A DNA stretch of 64,000 bases, from assembly GCF_029714945.1 (NCBI RefSeq), contig NZ_CP121634.1, positions 1,757,001 through 1,821,000 on the forward strand, given 5' to 3'. This document shows, one piece after another, positions 38,573 through 48,220 of this stretch (position 1 is its first letter; each line of letters begins with the position of its first letter). The stretch comes from Bradyrhizobium sp. CIAT3101 (lineage in GTDB: Bacteria > Pseudomonadota > Alphaproteobacteria > Rhizobiales > Xanthobacteraceae). Below the pieces are notes generated by a model. It was not told where the DNA came from. It was given only the letters and a program-made list of their open reading frames with translations, and did not search any database. Position numbers and translations under genes: made by a program.

Positions 38573-40264
38573 CTACCGCGCCACTTCCGCCGAGCGCCCG
38601 ACATTGCCGGGCGGTCGCGGAATCGCAGGGTTTGGATTCGGGTTGCGCGGGGCGGGCGCCAGTTGACGCGGCGCCGGCTGCGGCGAGCCGAAGCCGAAGA
38701 AATCACGCAATGACGGCGCGGCCTGTGCCGGCTGCTGCGGCGGTGGCGTCGGCTTCTTCGGTGCGAGCGGCTTGGGTGGCGCGATCGCCGCGGCTGCACC
38801 CGGCGTCGTGCCGGGGGCCGCAGCACCACCGTCAGGCGTCGTCGCGGCCATCGGCGTATCGCCCTTGGCCTGCTCGCGACCGACTTCGCGGCGCGGCCAT
38901 GAATAATCATCGGCACGGCCCGCGGGTGCGGCGAGCGGCTCGCCCTTCACCAGCGTTCTGGCGGCGAGCGCATCGACGGCGGCGGGGCGCGTGCCAGGTC
39001 CACCCAGCAATTGATCGGTCGAGATCGAGGCTGCAACCAGCGGCACGATCGGGCCCGCGAGCGGTCGCGGCGCCGGCTTGCCGGGCTCGGCACTGGTGTC
39101 GGGCGTCGCCGGCTCGCTCGGCAGCGCGATCGGGCCGGAGCGGCCCGCCAGCAGGCGCGTGATCTCGCGCTCGACATAATGGGCGAGCTTGCGGGCGCCG
39201 GGCTTGGTGAAATAGACGCCGTCACCGCTGCGGAGCTGACGGATCTGGCCTTCGAAATCCGGACCCTTCTGCAGGAAGCGACCGGCTTCGTCGACAAAGC
39301 CGTCCCAGACGTCGACATAGGTGATGCCGGCCTTGGCGGCGCCTTCCCGGTAGAGCGAATCCAGGAACAGCATGTCCGCGGTGCCCTTGGGTCCGCGGAT
39401 CGCGGGCAGGCCGACCCAGAGCACGGGCACGCCCTTGGCCTTGAGGACGTTGGCGAGCTCCTCGATCTTCTTGCCGTAGAGCTCGACCCAGTGGTCGTCG
39501 CGGAATTCGTAGAGGCCGTTCGGATTGCGCGCGGTCTTTTCCGGCGCGGCCGCCGGCGTATCGGCGTTGTCGGCGTCGTCCTGCGGCAGGTCGGTATCGG
39601 CCGGCTTGTCGTCGGGCTTGGCGGCGGTGTCGGGCTTGGCATCGCCGGGCTTCGCCGGCGGCTTGCCGCGCGCGCCCTTGTCGTTCTTCTTGTCCTTGTC
39701 GGCCGGCTTGTCCGTTTTGTCCGGCGCGGCTTCGCGGATCGCGATGCGGTCGTTGAGGCCGAGCATGACGACGATGACGTCGGGCTTCTCGGTTTCCAGA
39801 ATGCCCTTTGCCGCAGCCGCCCAGTCCGAGGGCTCACCCTTCGGCTGGTACTTGATCAGGCCCGACGTGGTCTTGTGCTTGCGGATTACGCCCATGTCGG
39901 GCTGCTCGGTGTAGGCGTCTTCCAGGCCGTAGGCGAGCCAGTCGGCCATGGCGTCGCCGATCACCAGCACGTTCTTGTCCGGGATGGTGTCGCGCTTGCC
40001 AGGTGCCGGCGCGCGCGAGAAATCCTGGCGCGGGGCCTGCTGCTGCTGCTGTTGGAACGGCGCAAAGAAATCGCCGCCGAACCAGCCGCCGCCACCGCTG
40101 CGCGGCGGAGCCTGGCGCTGCGGCGGGCCGCCGAAACCGGGGAAGTTGAAGAACTGCGCCGAAGCCGGTCCCGCGATCGAGACCATGATCGCAAGCGCCG
40201 TTCCCAGCGCGATCAACGGGCCGGTCTCGGTCAGCGCCTTGAAAAAGGATTTTGGCTTCGACAT
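38573..40264 (-). CDS. DUF459 SGNH-fold protein with missing catalytic residues
   Basis: The periplasmic protein has 563 residues: a signal or membrane segment (about 14-36), a Phe/Gln/Pro-rich linker, and an SGNH-hydrolase domain of the DUF459 type (about 95-370). A Lys/Asp/Pro-rich low-complexity insert (about 180-245) splits it, and a Pro/Ala-rich tail follows. Block I is VLVIGDAMADW, so the Ser nucleophile of GDS is Ala105. Block III (MLGLNDR) keeps Asn. The late block GVYFTKPG has Tyr351 where the catalytic His is expected. It is probably not a normal esterase (inference). The ATG at 40264 is chosen because the signal peptide follows it. Confidence 0.88.
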   Translation of the reverse strand: MSKPKSFFKALTETGPLIALGTALAIMVSIAGPASAQFFNFPGFGGPPQRQAPPRSGGGGWFGGDFFAPFQQQQQQAPRQDFSRAPAPGKRDTIPDKNVLVIGDAMADWLAYGLEDAYTEQPDMGVIRKHKTTSGLIKYQPKGEPSDWAAAAKGILETEKPDVIVVMLGLNDRIAIREAAPDKTDKPADKDKKNDKGARGKPPAKPGDAKPDTAAKPDDKPADTDLPQDDADNADTPAAAPEKTARNPNGLYEFRDDHWVELYGKKIEELANVLKAKGVPVLWVGLPAIRGPKGTADMLFLDSLYREGAAKAGITYVDVWDGFVDEAGRFLQKGPDFEGQIRQLRSGDGVYFTKPGARKLAHYVEREITRLLAGRSGPIALPSEPATPDTSAEPGKPAPRPLAGPIVPLVAASISTDQLLGGPGTRPAAVDALAARTLVKGEPLAAPAGRADDYSWPRREVGREQAKGDTPMAATTPDGGAAAPGTTPGAAAAIAPPKPLAPKKPTPPPQQPAQAAPSLRDFFGFGSPQPAPRQLAPAPRNPNPNPAIPRPPGNVGRSAEVAR

Positions 40265-40413
40265 GCGATCTCGGGCGCGCGCAACGGGGTCTGGAAGTAG
40301 GTCGTTATAATAACGGAATCGGGCGCCAAACGGGCAAATTCTCTTGCAGATTCTTGGGGCCAACCACCGCCGATCGGGCAAAATCCCGCCTCAGGGTTAC
40401 TTTCGGCGCGATT

Positions 40414-41808
40414 TTACCGCCCGCGCAGCCGGTCCAGCACGTCGGAGGAGGCAAACCCGTCCGCGGGCACCCCGATCGAGGCCTGGAAGTTGCGCAGCGC
40501 GTCCCGGGTCTGGCCGCCGAACTGGCCGTCCGGGGTACCCTTGTAGAAGCCGCGCTGGACCAGGAGTTGCTGGAGTTCCAGCCGCTCGGTCCGGGACAAT
40601 TCCCGCTCCTGCCGCGGCCATTGCTGCACAAAGGGCTGGCCGCCGCGCAGCCGGTCGGCGAAATGGCCGATCGCCATCGCGTAGGCCTCGGCCGGATTGT
40701 ATTTCATGATGACCCGGAAATTCTGCAGCATCAGGAAGCCGGGCCCCTGCGCGCCGGCGGGCGCCAGCAGATAGGCCTTCTCCGCCGGATGCGGGAAGGG
40801 CTGGTTGGTTGCGCGCTTGAGCCCGAGCTTCTCCCATTGCGCGATCGTCATCGCCTTGGCGCGATCGGCCAGCATGTAGTTGAAGCCTTGGGGCACCACG
40901 ACCTCGAAACCCCAGGTCTGGTCGCTCTGCCAACCGTCCTTCTTCAGATTGTTGGCGGTGGAGGCGATCAGGTCGCTTGCGTTGTCGACGACGTCGCGCC
41001 GTCCGTCGCCATCGCCGTCGACGGCGAAGCGCTTGAACGCGGTCGGCATGAACTGGGTCGGGCCGAACGCGCCGGCCCAGGAGCCGCGCATCTGCTCCGG
41101 GCGCAAATCGCCGCGGTTGAGGATCTCCAGCGCGGAGAGGAATTCGTCCTTGAAATAGGCCTGGCGGCGGCCGACGCAGGCGAGCGTCGCGGTCGATTGC
41201 AGCACGCTGCGGTCGCCCATCTGCGTCGAATAATTGGACTCGATGCCCCAGATCGCGGCGATGATGTAGCGGTCGACGCCATAGGCCTTCTCGGTCGCGT
41301 CGAACTGCGCCTTGTACTTGGCGAGAACTTCCTTGCCCTTGGCGAGCCGGTTGTCGTTCACGAGAATGTCGAGATAATCCCAGATCGACTTGGTGAACTC
41401 GGGTTGCGAATCCATTAGGTCCATGATGCGCAGATCGGGCGAAAGGCCAGCGGTGAAGCGCTGAAAATTCTCCTGTGTGATGTTGCGCCGTGCGGCATCA
41501 GGCCACATCCCGGCAACGCAATTGTCAAAATTGCCGGCAGCCTCGCGGATCGCAGCCGCCGTCATCAGCGGATGGCCGGAGGCGCCGTCCTCGCCGCTCC
41601 AGGGTTGCGCGCCGCCCGGGGCGGGCGCGGGCTGCGACGGCGCGGGGTCCGGGCCGGAGAAAATGCCGCCGAACAGCTTCGACAGCCCGTTTTGCCCTTG
41701 TTGTCCTTGAGCCTGTGCGACCGCAGGGAACAGAAGCGCGGCCGCAATGATTGTTGCGCCGGCCAGAGATCCCCCGCGTTTTGCCAAGCCTGCCACCGAT
41801 TGCCTCAT
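40414..41808 (-). CDS. Lytic murein transglycosylase (MltB type) with peptidoglycan-binding domain
   Basis: The protein of about 464 residues has a signal peptide (cleavage near AQAQ), a Gln/Pro-rich linker, a family 3 lytic transglycosylase domain (about 75-380) with the catalytic Glu in IWGIESNYS, and a C-terminal PG_binding_1 repeat (about 400-462, RGFYKGTPDGQFGGQTRDAL). It cleaves glycan strands to anhydromuropeptides in the periplasm. The ATG at 41808 gives the better signal peptide; an ATG at 41838 adds ten residues. The DUF459 gene follows at 149 bases. Confidence 0.93.
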   Translation of the reverse strand: MRQSVAGLAKRGGSLAGATIIAAALLFPAVAQAQGQQGQNGLSKLFGGIFSGPDPAPSQPAPAPGGAQPWSGEDGASGHPLMTAAAIREAAGNFDNCVAGMWPDAARRNITQENFQRFTAGLSPDLRIMDLMDSQPEFTKSIWDYLDILVNDNRLAKGKEVLAKYKAQFDATEKAYGVDRYIIAAIWGIESNYSTQMGDRSVLQSTATLACVGRRQAYFKDEFLSALEILNRGDLRPEQMRGSWAGAFGPTQFMPTAFKRFAVDGDGDGRRDVVDNASDLIASTANNLKKDGWQSDQTWGFEVVVPQGFNYMLADRAKAMTIAQWEKLGLKRATNQPFPHPAEKAYLLAPAGAQGPGFLMLQNFRVIMKYNPAEAYAMAIGHFADRLRGGQPFVQQWPRQERELSRTERLELQQLLVQRGFYKGTPDGQFGGQTRDALRNFQASIGVPADGFASSDVLDRLRGR

Positions 41809-42009
41809 GTCCCATCCGTCCGGCCAAAAATCAGCCATCAGGAGGCCTCGTTACGGTTGCCAATATCTTAACAAAGGTGAAATTTCAGTGGTGGCCTTTT
41901 CTCAATTCCAACGGCCGAGCCCTACATCCGCCTTTGTTACCGGCTGCAAAACGGTTAGCAAGATGCCATTGCTTCTTTCACGTGCGCCCCAAGGTATTCG
42001 ATCAATCAC

Positions 42010-42885
42010 ATGAAAATCCGCAAAGCTGTATTCCCCGTCGCCGGCCTCGGCACCCGCGTTTTGCCGGCCACCAAGGCGATGCCGAAGGAAATGCTCACCA
42101 TCGTCGACAAGCCGCTGATCCAGTACGTCTATGACGAGGCGAGGGAAGCCGGCATCGAGCACTTCATCTTCGTCACCGGCCGCAACAAAAATGTCATCGA
42201 AGATCATTTCGACAAGATGTTCGAGCTCGACTCGACGCTCGCTGCGCGCGGCAAGAAGGCCGAGCAGGAGATTTTGGCGCAGAACCAGCCGGAAGCGGGC
42301 GCCGTCAGCTTCACCCGTCAGCAGGCGCCGCTCGGCCTCGGCCACGCGGTCTGGTGCGCGCGCGATATCGTCGGCAACGAGCCGTTCGCGGTGGTGCTGC
42401 CCGACGAGCTCGTGCTCAACACGCCCGGCTGCCTGAAGCAGATGATCGAGACCGCCGGCAAGCTCGGCGAAAAATCCAACGTCATCGCGGTCGAGGCGGT
42501 GCCCGACCATCTCACCCATCAATACGGCATCTGCGGCGTCGGCAAGCGCACCGGCAAGATGTTCGAGGTCGACGGCATGGTCGAGAAGCCGGCCAAGGGC
42601 ACCGCGCCCTCCAATCTCTCGATCACCGGCCGCTACATTCTGCAGCCCGAGATCTTCAAGATCCTCGAGACCCAGGAGCGCGGCGCCGGCGGCGAGATCC
42701 AGCTCACCGACGCCATGATCGGCCTCGCCAAGTCGCAAAAATTCTACGGCGTCGAGTTCGAGGGCGAGCGCCACGATTGCGGCTCCAAGCCCGGCTTCCT
42801 CCGCGCCAACATCGCCTACGGCCTCAAGCGGCCGGAATTGCGTGATGGGCTGATCGCGGAGATGAAGAAGTATCTCGGGCAGTAG
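42010..42885 (+). CDS. galU: UTP-glucose-1-phosphate uridylyltransferase
   Basis: The enzyme makes UDP-glucose for exopolysaccharide, lipopolysaccharide and cyclic glucan synthesis. The 291-residue length and the motifs GLGTRVLPATKAMPKEML (nucleotide binding), QAPLGLGHAVWCAR, and VEKPAKGTAPSNL are characteristic. The single gene has 201 bases upstream containing an AT-rich segment but no clear Shine-Dalgarno site close to the ATG. A family A repeat lies after its stop. Confidence 0.96.
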   Translation: MKIRKAVFPVAGLGTRVLPATKAMPKEMLTIVDKPLIQYVYDEAREAGIEHFIFVTGRNKNVIEDHFDKMFELDSTLAARGKKAEQEILAQNQPEAGAVSFTRQQAPLGLGHAVWCARDIVGNEPFAVVLPDELVLNTPGCLKQMIETAGKLGEKSNVIAVEAVPDHLTHQYGICGVGKRTGKMFEVDGMVEKPAKGTAPSNLSITGRYILQPEIFKILETQERGAGGEIQLTDAMIGLAKSQKFYGVEFEGERHDCGSKPGFLRANIAYGLKRPELRDGLIAEMKKYLGQ

Positions 42886-42898
42886 TCGCCGCTGTTTC

Positions 42899-43051
42899 GC
42901 TGTCGTCCCTGCCTAGTGCGCAATTGCGCACGGGGCGCAGGGACCCATACCGCGGAAGCCATCGATCGCGTTCGGCCGCAGTACCGAACGACGAGTCTTC
43001 GCCAAATTCTTCCCTGTGGTTATGGGTCCCCGCGTTCGCGGGGACGACAGC
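42899..43051. repeat. Palindromic intergenic repeat, family A, with internal palindrome
   Basis: Arms GCTGTCGTCCCTGCC (42899) and GCGGGGACGACAGC (to 43051) bracket GTGCGCAATTGCGCAC (42916-42931) and a long interior with ACCGAACGACGAGTCTTCGC. The same interior is found at 49542-49690. It separates galU from the convergent diguanylate cyclase gene. Confidence 0.88.
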
Positions 43052-43096
43052 GATGATCTGGCCGATTGCGTCACGCCTGACGACGACAGCAGCCCC

Positions 43097-44593
43097 TCAC
43101 GCCACCAGCGACAGCTTCGGCAGGCTCGCCACCACCGACTGGTTGCGGCCACCGGCTTTCGCCGCATAGAGCGCCTTGTCGGCAGCGGCGACCAGGACGG
43201 TCCAGTCCACGCCGCTGGTGGGCGCGAGGCTGGCGATGCCGCAGGAGACGGTCGACCCCGCGCTGCCGTCGGACCAGCCCAGCACCTTGGCCCGGATGGT
43301 CTCGGCGATCTTGAAGGCGTCGGTGGCGGACGTGTTCGGCAGCAGCACGGCGAACTCCTCGCCGCCATAGCGCGCGGCGCAGTCGCCGGCGCGGCGCACC
43401 GAATCGGAGATGCAGATGGCGATGCCGACCAGCACCTGGTCGCCGGCCTGGTGGCCGAAGGTGTCGTTGTAGGCCTTGAAGTGATCGGCATCGATCATCA
43501 GGAGCGCAACCTGGGTCTTCTGGCGCATGGCGCGGCGCCATTCGGTGTCGATCGTCTGGTCGAACTTGCGGCGGTTGCGCAGGCCCGTGAGCGCGTCGGT
43601 CGTCGCCATCTCCTCCAGCTTGTTTTCGGCATCCGCTCGCCGGCCGATCTCGCGGGCAAGCAGGATCGCCGAGCCCAGCACGAACAGTGCGAGCACCAGA
43701 ACCACGGCGCCGATGCGAAGCGCTTCCTTCCGCCACAGCGCGAACACCGTGCTCAGCGGCTTGCCCGCCACCACAAACAGCGGGCCGGTGCCGGCGCTGC
43801 GCGCATAGAGCCGCGCGGTCGGATCGACCGGGCCCTGTCCCGCAAACGAGCCGCCGACGCGCAAGTTGTCCGCCTTCCAGCTCTGGCGGTCGTTCAGATT
43901 CTTGCCGATGATGTCGAGATCGAACGGTCGCCGCATCATGATGGTGCGGTCGCGCTTGAGCACGGTGATGGTGTCCTCGGGGTCGAGGCTCAGCCGCTCG
44001 AACAATTCGTGGAAATAGGTGAAGCGGATCGAGCCCGCGACGACTCCTAGGAAGCCGCCGTCGGTATCGCTGAGACGCCGGCTCAGCACGATGGAGTAGG
44101 CGCCGCGGAACAGCATCGGACGGCTGATGAAGAGGCCGGCATCGGGATTGTCGCGATGGACCGTGAAGTACTCCTCACTGCCGCGATTTTCCGCAACAGG
44201 GTCGAGCGTGGACGCATCGATGGACAGATTGCCGTCCGCATCGAACACCTGGATGGCGCCGAAATGCTTTGCGGTCGTGGCGTGGTCGAACAGGATGAGC
44301 TGGCGGATCGGCTTGGAGACCGTGTTGATCTCGGGCAGCAGCATGTTGCTGGCGACCGCCTTGAGGGACAGGTCGTAGATATCGATGTTGCGGCTGATGT
44401 CAGCGTCGATCGAGGTCGCCAGGTTTTCCAGCGTCTGGCGGGCCAGTGCCTCCTCGCCGCGGCGCATGTCCAGCATGACGTTGACGCAAATGGCCGAAAA
44501 GCCGATCACCGTCACGACGGACGAGATGATCAGCAGCTTCGCCGAAATACGCCAGGGCCGGCGGGCCATGGCTTCGCGCCATCCAGACAGCAT
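43097..44593 (-). CDS. Membrane-bound diguanylate cyclase (dCache-type sensor plus GGDEF)
   Basis: The protein has 498 residues: membrane segment (about 22-42), periplasmic sensor of the double Cache type (about 45-290), second membrane segment (about 292-312), short linker, and GGDEF domain (about 325-490). The active-site motif is RYGGEEF and an RxxD inhibitory site (RAGD) lies five residues before it, so it should make c-di-GMP with product inhibition. The ATG has GGGAG at good distance. It is a single minus-strand gene. Confidence 0.95.
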   Translation of the reverse strand: MLSGWREAMARRPWRISAKLLIISSVVTVIGFSAICVNVMLDMRRGEEALARQTLENLATSIDADISRNIDIYDLSLKAVASNMLLPEINTVSKPIRQLILFDHATTAKHFGAIQVFDADGNLSIDASTLDPVAENRGSEEYFTVHRDNPDAGLFISRPMLFRGAYSIVLSRRLSDTDGGFLGVVAGSIRFTYFHELFERLSLDPEDTITVLKRDRTIMMRRPFDLDIIGKNLNDRQSWKADNLRVGGSFAGQGPVDPTARLYARSAGTGPLFVVAGKPLSTVFALWRKEALRIGAVVLVLALFVLGSAILLAREIGRRADAENKLEEMATTDALTGLRNRRKFDQTIDTEWRRAMRQKTQVALLMIDADHFKAYNDTFGHQAGDQVLVGIAICISDSVRRAGDCAARYGGEEFAVLLPNTSATDAFKIAETIRAKVLGWSDGSAGSTVSCGIASLAPTSGVDWTVLVAAADKALYAAKAGGRNQSVVASLPKLSLVA

Positions 44594-44736
44594 CCTTTGC
44601 TCCCGACCCTAACGGATGCGCCTGAAATCTTGCGTAGTGTTTAAGCCGCGACGGCGCTGCTGCAATCAGTTAAGGATTGGTTTCCGCGGGCATCGCTTTT
44701 CAGCAGATCAGGCCGCGGGCATTGGTGAGGACGGCG

Positions 44737-45006
44737 GTGAACGATTACGACGCGCTACGCGACTACCTGCTGCGGCAGAAGCAGATGGAATTCATGCTGA
44801 GCTTCGAGCAGATCGAGGAGATCATCGGCGCGGCCCTGCCGCGGGCGGCTAACCGTGCCTCATGGTGGGACACCGCGCGCAGCCCGGATATCCAGATGCC
44901 GCAACGCGAGGCCTGCATCGCCGCCGGCTTCAAGGCCACGCGGATGCCGGATGGCCAGACGGTGCGGTTCACGAAGATGAAGAAGGATGGGCGCAGGCCG
45001 GGGTAG
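44737..45006 (+). CDS. Small DUF7662-like protein
   Basis: The protein has 89 residues with YDALRDYLLRQKQMEFMLSF, then EEIIGAALPRAA, ASWWDT and GFKATRMPDGQTVRFTK. This is the pattern of small bacterial DUF7662-type proteins, found alone or fused, with no known function. The GTG at 44737 is chosen because GAGG lies six bases upstream; an upstream extension to 44677 lacks a site. It is divergent from the diguanylate cyclase and converges on a repeat. Confidence 0.75.
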   Translation: MNDYDALRDYLLRQKQMEFMLSFEQIEEIIGAALPRAANRASWWDTARSPDIQMPQREACIAAGFKATRMPDGQTVRFTKMKKDGRRPG

Positions 45007-45024
45007 AAGGTGACGGAGACCTTC

Positions 45025-45181
45025 TTCCCCTCTCCCCTTGCGGGAGAGGGTGGCTCGCCGCGGAGCGGCGAGACGGGTGAGGGGTATCTCTCCGCGTGCG
45101 ACTCTTCTTGTTTCTGAATTTGCGGATGCAACCCCTCATCCGGCGCTTCGCGCCACCTTCTCCCACAAGGGGAGAAGGGAA
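45025..45181. repeat. Palindromic intergenic repeat, family D
   Basis: CCCCTCTCCCCTTGCGGGAG (from 45027) to GACGGGTGAGGGG (45084) pairs with CCCCTCATCCGGCGC (45132) to AAGGGGAGAAGGGAA (45181). The interior is AT-richer. It lies between the convergent DUF7662-like and GGDEF-EAL genes and could act as a bidirectional terminator. Confidence 0.85.
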
Positions 45182-45190
45182 ACAGAAAGA

Positions 45191-48067
45191 TCAGCTCGCC
45201 GCCTCTAACCGCACTTCCGTCAGCAGCCGCATCGCGGCGTCCGCGTCCATGGGCTCGCCAAAAGCAAAGCCCTGCGCGTACTCGCAGCCAAGCTGATAGA
45301 GCTCCACCGCATCGGAATCGGTCTCGGCGCCTTCCGCCACCACGTCCATGCCGAGATCATGCGCGAGCGCAATGATCGACTTCAGGATCACCGGCCGGGT
45401 GCCGCGGTTGGTGGTGCGCACGAACGACTGGTCGATCTTGATGGTGTCGAACGGGAAGCGCTGCAGATAGGCGAGCGACGAATGGCCGGTGCCGAAATCG
45501 TCGAGCGACAGGCCCGTGCCGAGCTCGCGGATCCGCGTCAGCATTTGGGCCGCGTGCTCCGGATTCTCCATCACCAGCGATTCCGTCAGCTCCAGCTTCA
45601 GCGTGCCGCGCGCCACCGAGGAGCGCGACAGCACGGTGCGGATGTCGTGGATCAGATCATGGCGCAGCAATTGCCGCGAGGAGACGTTGACGGAAGCGAA
45701 GATCGGCTCGCGCGAGCGCATCGCGCGCTGCCAGATCGAGAGCTGCTTTGCGGTCTGGTCGAGCACGAACATGCCGAGGTCGACGATCAGGCCGGTCTCT
45801 TCGGCAATCGTGATGAATTCCGACGGCGCCATGCGGCCGAGCTTCGGATGATCCCAGCGTGCCAGGGCTTCGAAACCCGCGACCGAACGATCCTCCAGCC
45901 GGACGATCGGCTGGTACAGGATGGTGAGCTCCTGCCGCTCGATGGCGCGGCGCAGCTCGCTCTCCAGCGTCAGACGATCGGTCTTGCGGGCGCGCATCGC
46001 CGGCTTGTAGACGTCGATGCGATCGCCGCCGATGCGCTTGGAGTGATACATCGCCAGCTCGGCGTCCTTGATGATTTCGTCCGTGAGCTGCGTCTGCGGG
46101 TCGGACAGGGCAAGGCCGATCGAGGCCGTCAGGAAAATCTCGCGGTCGTTGAAGGCGATCGGCGCGCGGATGGTCTTGCGGATGGTTTCGGCAAAGGCGG
46201 TGATGCGGGCCGGGTCCTGTTCGGACAGCAGGATCAGGCCGAACTGGTCGCCGGCGAGACGCGCCAGCGTGTCCTGCGGCTTCAGGATGCGGGTGAGGCG
46301 GCGGGCCAACGTCAGCAGGATGGAATCGCCGACCGCGATGCCGACGGAATCGTTGACCTGCTTGAAGCGGTCGAGGTCGATCACCATCAGCGTCGGCCGC
46401 AGCGTCGGCATCGATTTTGCGAAATGCGCGACGGCACCGAGCCGGTCCATGAACAGTTTGCGGTTGGGCAGGCCGGTGAGGTTGTCGTGCACGGAATCGT
46501 GCAGCAGGCGTTCCTCGGCGTTGCGCAGCTCAGTGACGTCGGTGAGCGTGCCGACCACGCGCGAGACCTCGCCGTCCGAGCCGACCACCGGACGGGCCTT
46601 CAGCGCGAACCACATGAAATGGCCGTCGGGGGTGCGCAGGCGGAAATCCTGCACCAGCCGGCCGCGGCGCTGGTCGAGCACGCTGTCCAGCGCGGCACGG
46701 AAACGATCCTGGTCGAGCGGATGCAGCACCTCGAGCCAGGAGGCTGCGGGCCCTTCGAGCGTGCCGCGCTTCAGCCCCAGCAGGGCTTCCGTCTCGGGGC
46801 TGGTGAACACCTTGTCGGCGGAGACGTCCCAGTCCCAGATCAGATCGCCGGAACCGGCCAGCGCCAGTGCCCGGCGCTCGATGTCGGAGACGACGCCGGT
46901 GGTGGCGCCGCCGCCGGCGAAGGCGTGCTGCATCACCGTGAAGCCGATCAGCATCACGATCAGCACGAGGCCGCCCAGCAGCGCCGGGCCGACGATGTCG
47001 TTGGTGACGGAACCGGCCACCGTCATGCCGGCCGCGACCACCCAGACCACCAGCAGGAACCAGGTCGGGATCAGCAGCACCGCGCGGTCGAAGCCGTGGG
47101 TGGAGAGATAGACGATCAGCGTGAAGCCGGCGAAGGCGATCAGCACCAGCGAGATGCGCGCGATGCCGGAGGCGACGGCCGGGTCGAACAGGGCGAGCGC
47201 GACCAGCGAGCCGAGGAACGCGAGCCAGCCCACCGTGATGTGGGAGTAGCGCACATGCCATCGACTGAGGTTGAGATAGGCGAACAGGAACACCAACAGC
47301 GTCGCCGCCAAGATCGCTTCACCCGCCGCGCGCCAGATGCGCTCGGCGTTGTTCGACATGTCGAGCACCTTGCCCCAGAAGCCGAAATCGACGCCGATAT
47401 AGACCAGCACCGCCCAGGCCAGGGCAGCTGCGGCCGGGAACATGATGCTGCCCTTCACCACGAACAGAATCGTGAGCACGAGGGCGAGAAGGCCGGAGAT
47501 GCCGATCACGATGCCCTGGTACAGCGTGAACGAGTTGACCTTGTCCTTGTAGGCTTCCGGCTCCCACAGATAGAGCTGCGGCAGCTTGTCCGTGCGCAGT
47601 TCCGCCACGAAGGTGACGACGGCGCCGGGATCGAGCGTGATGCGGAACACGTCGGCGGTCGCGCTTTCCTGACGCTCCGGCCGGTCGCCGATCGAGGGCG
47701 TGATGGTCGCGATGCGCGACAGCCCGAGGTCGGGCCACAACAGGCCCGAGGACACGATGCGGTAATGCGGGGCGACGATCAGGCGGTCGAGCTGGTCGTC
47801 GGTGTTGTTGGCGAGCGCGAACACGATCCAGTTCTGGCCGCCCTCGCGCGCGCGCACCTCGATGCGGCGGACGATGCCGTCGGTGCCAGGCGCGGTGGAG
47901 ACCTGGATGCGGTCGGCGTCGCTGCGCTGATGCTCGAGCACGCCGGTGAGATCGATCGCGGGCGCGTCACCGCGGACGCTGACAGCGTCGAGCGCGCGTG
48001 CAGGCGACGCGGCGACAAGAATCATGAGGCCCAGCGCGATGGGCGCGAGGCACCTGATCAGACGCAA
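45191..48067 (-). CDS. Membrane PAS-GGDEF-EAL protein, probable c-di-GMP phosphodiesterase
   Basis: The protein has 958 residues: signal peptide (about 1-26), extracellular region (about 27-180), seven or eight membrane segments of the 7TMR-DISM type (about 185-395), PAS domain (about 405-530), GGDEF domain (about 535-690) and EAL domain (about 700-950). The cyclase motif is degenerate, RLAGDQF (residues 605-609 AGDQF). The phosphodiesterase motifs EALARW (Glu733) and SLDDFGTGHSSL are intact, so net c-di-GMP breakdown is expected. The TTG start is supported by GGAGAA seven bases upstream. Confidence 0.93.
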   Translation of the reverse strand: MRLIRCLAPIALGLMILVAASPARALDAVSVRGDAPAIDLTGVLEHQRSDADRIQVSTAPGTDGIVRRIEVRAREGGQNWIVFALANNTDDQLDRLIVAPHYRIVSSGLLWPDLGLSRIATITPSIGDRPERQESATADVFRITLDPGAVVTFVAELRTDKLPQLYLWEPEAYKDKVNSFTLYQGIVIGISGLLALVLTILFVVKGSIMFPAAAALAWAVLVYIGVDFGFWGKVLDMSNNAERIWRAAGEAILAATLLVFLFAYLNLSRWHVRYSHITVGWLAFLGSLVALALFDPAVASGIARISLVLIAFAGFTLIVYLSTHGFDRAVLLIPTWFLLVVWVVAAGMTVAGSVTNDIVGPALLGGLVLIVMLIGFTVMQHAFAGGGATTGVVSDIERRALALAGSGDLIWDWDVSADKVFTSPETEALLGLKRGTLEGPAASWLEVLHPLDQDRFRAALDSVLDQRRGRLVQDFRLRTPDGHFMWFALKARPVVGSDGEVSRVVGTLTDVTELRNAEERLLHDSVHDNLTGLPNRKLFMDRLGAVAHFAKSMPTLRPTLMVIDLDRFKQVNDSVGIAVGDSILLTLARRLTRILKPQDTLARLAGDQFGLILLSEQDPARITAFAETIRKTIRAPIAFNDREIFLTASIGLALSDPQTQLTDEIIKDAELAMYHSKRIGGDRIDVYKPAMRARKTDRLTLESELRRAIERQELTILYQPIVRLEDRSVAGFEALARWDHPKLGRMAPSEFITIAEETGLIVDLGMFVLDQTAKQLSIWQRAMRSREPIFASVNVSSRQLLRHDLIHDIRTVLSRSSVARGTLKLELTESLVMENPEHAAQMLTRIRELGTGLSLDDFGTGHSSLAYLQRFPFDTIKIDQSFVRTTNRGTRPVILKSIIALAHDLGMDVVAEGAETDSDAVELYQLGCEYAQGFAFGEPMDADAAMRLLTEVRLEAAS

Positions 48068-48220
48068 GGCCAGTTCTCCGCGTTCGACGCAAACTCAGTG
48101 AGCAAGACTGTCAGGTAAAGACGATTTCACGCCGAACGGAAGTCGTTCGGCGCGTCGCGATAGATGCCACGAAAGCGAGGAAAATCAAAGGGTTTCCGGC
48201 GTCCCCGGTCGGCCAGCGGC

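Noticed and set aside
45359..48118. A 919-codon open frame antisense to the GGDEF-EAL gene
   Set aside because: Same effect of GC-rich codon use; low-complexity Arg/Asp/Gln/Gly product against a sense gene with several recognised domains.
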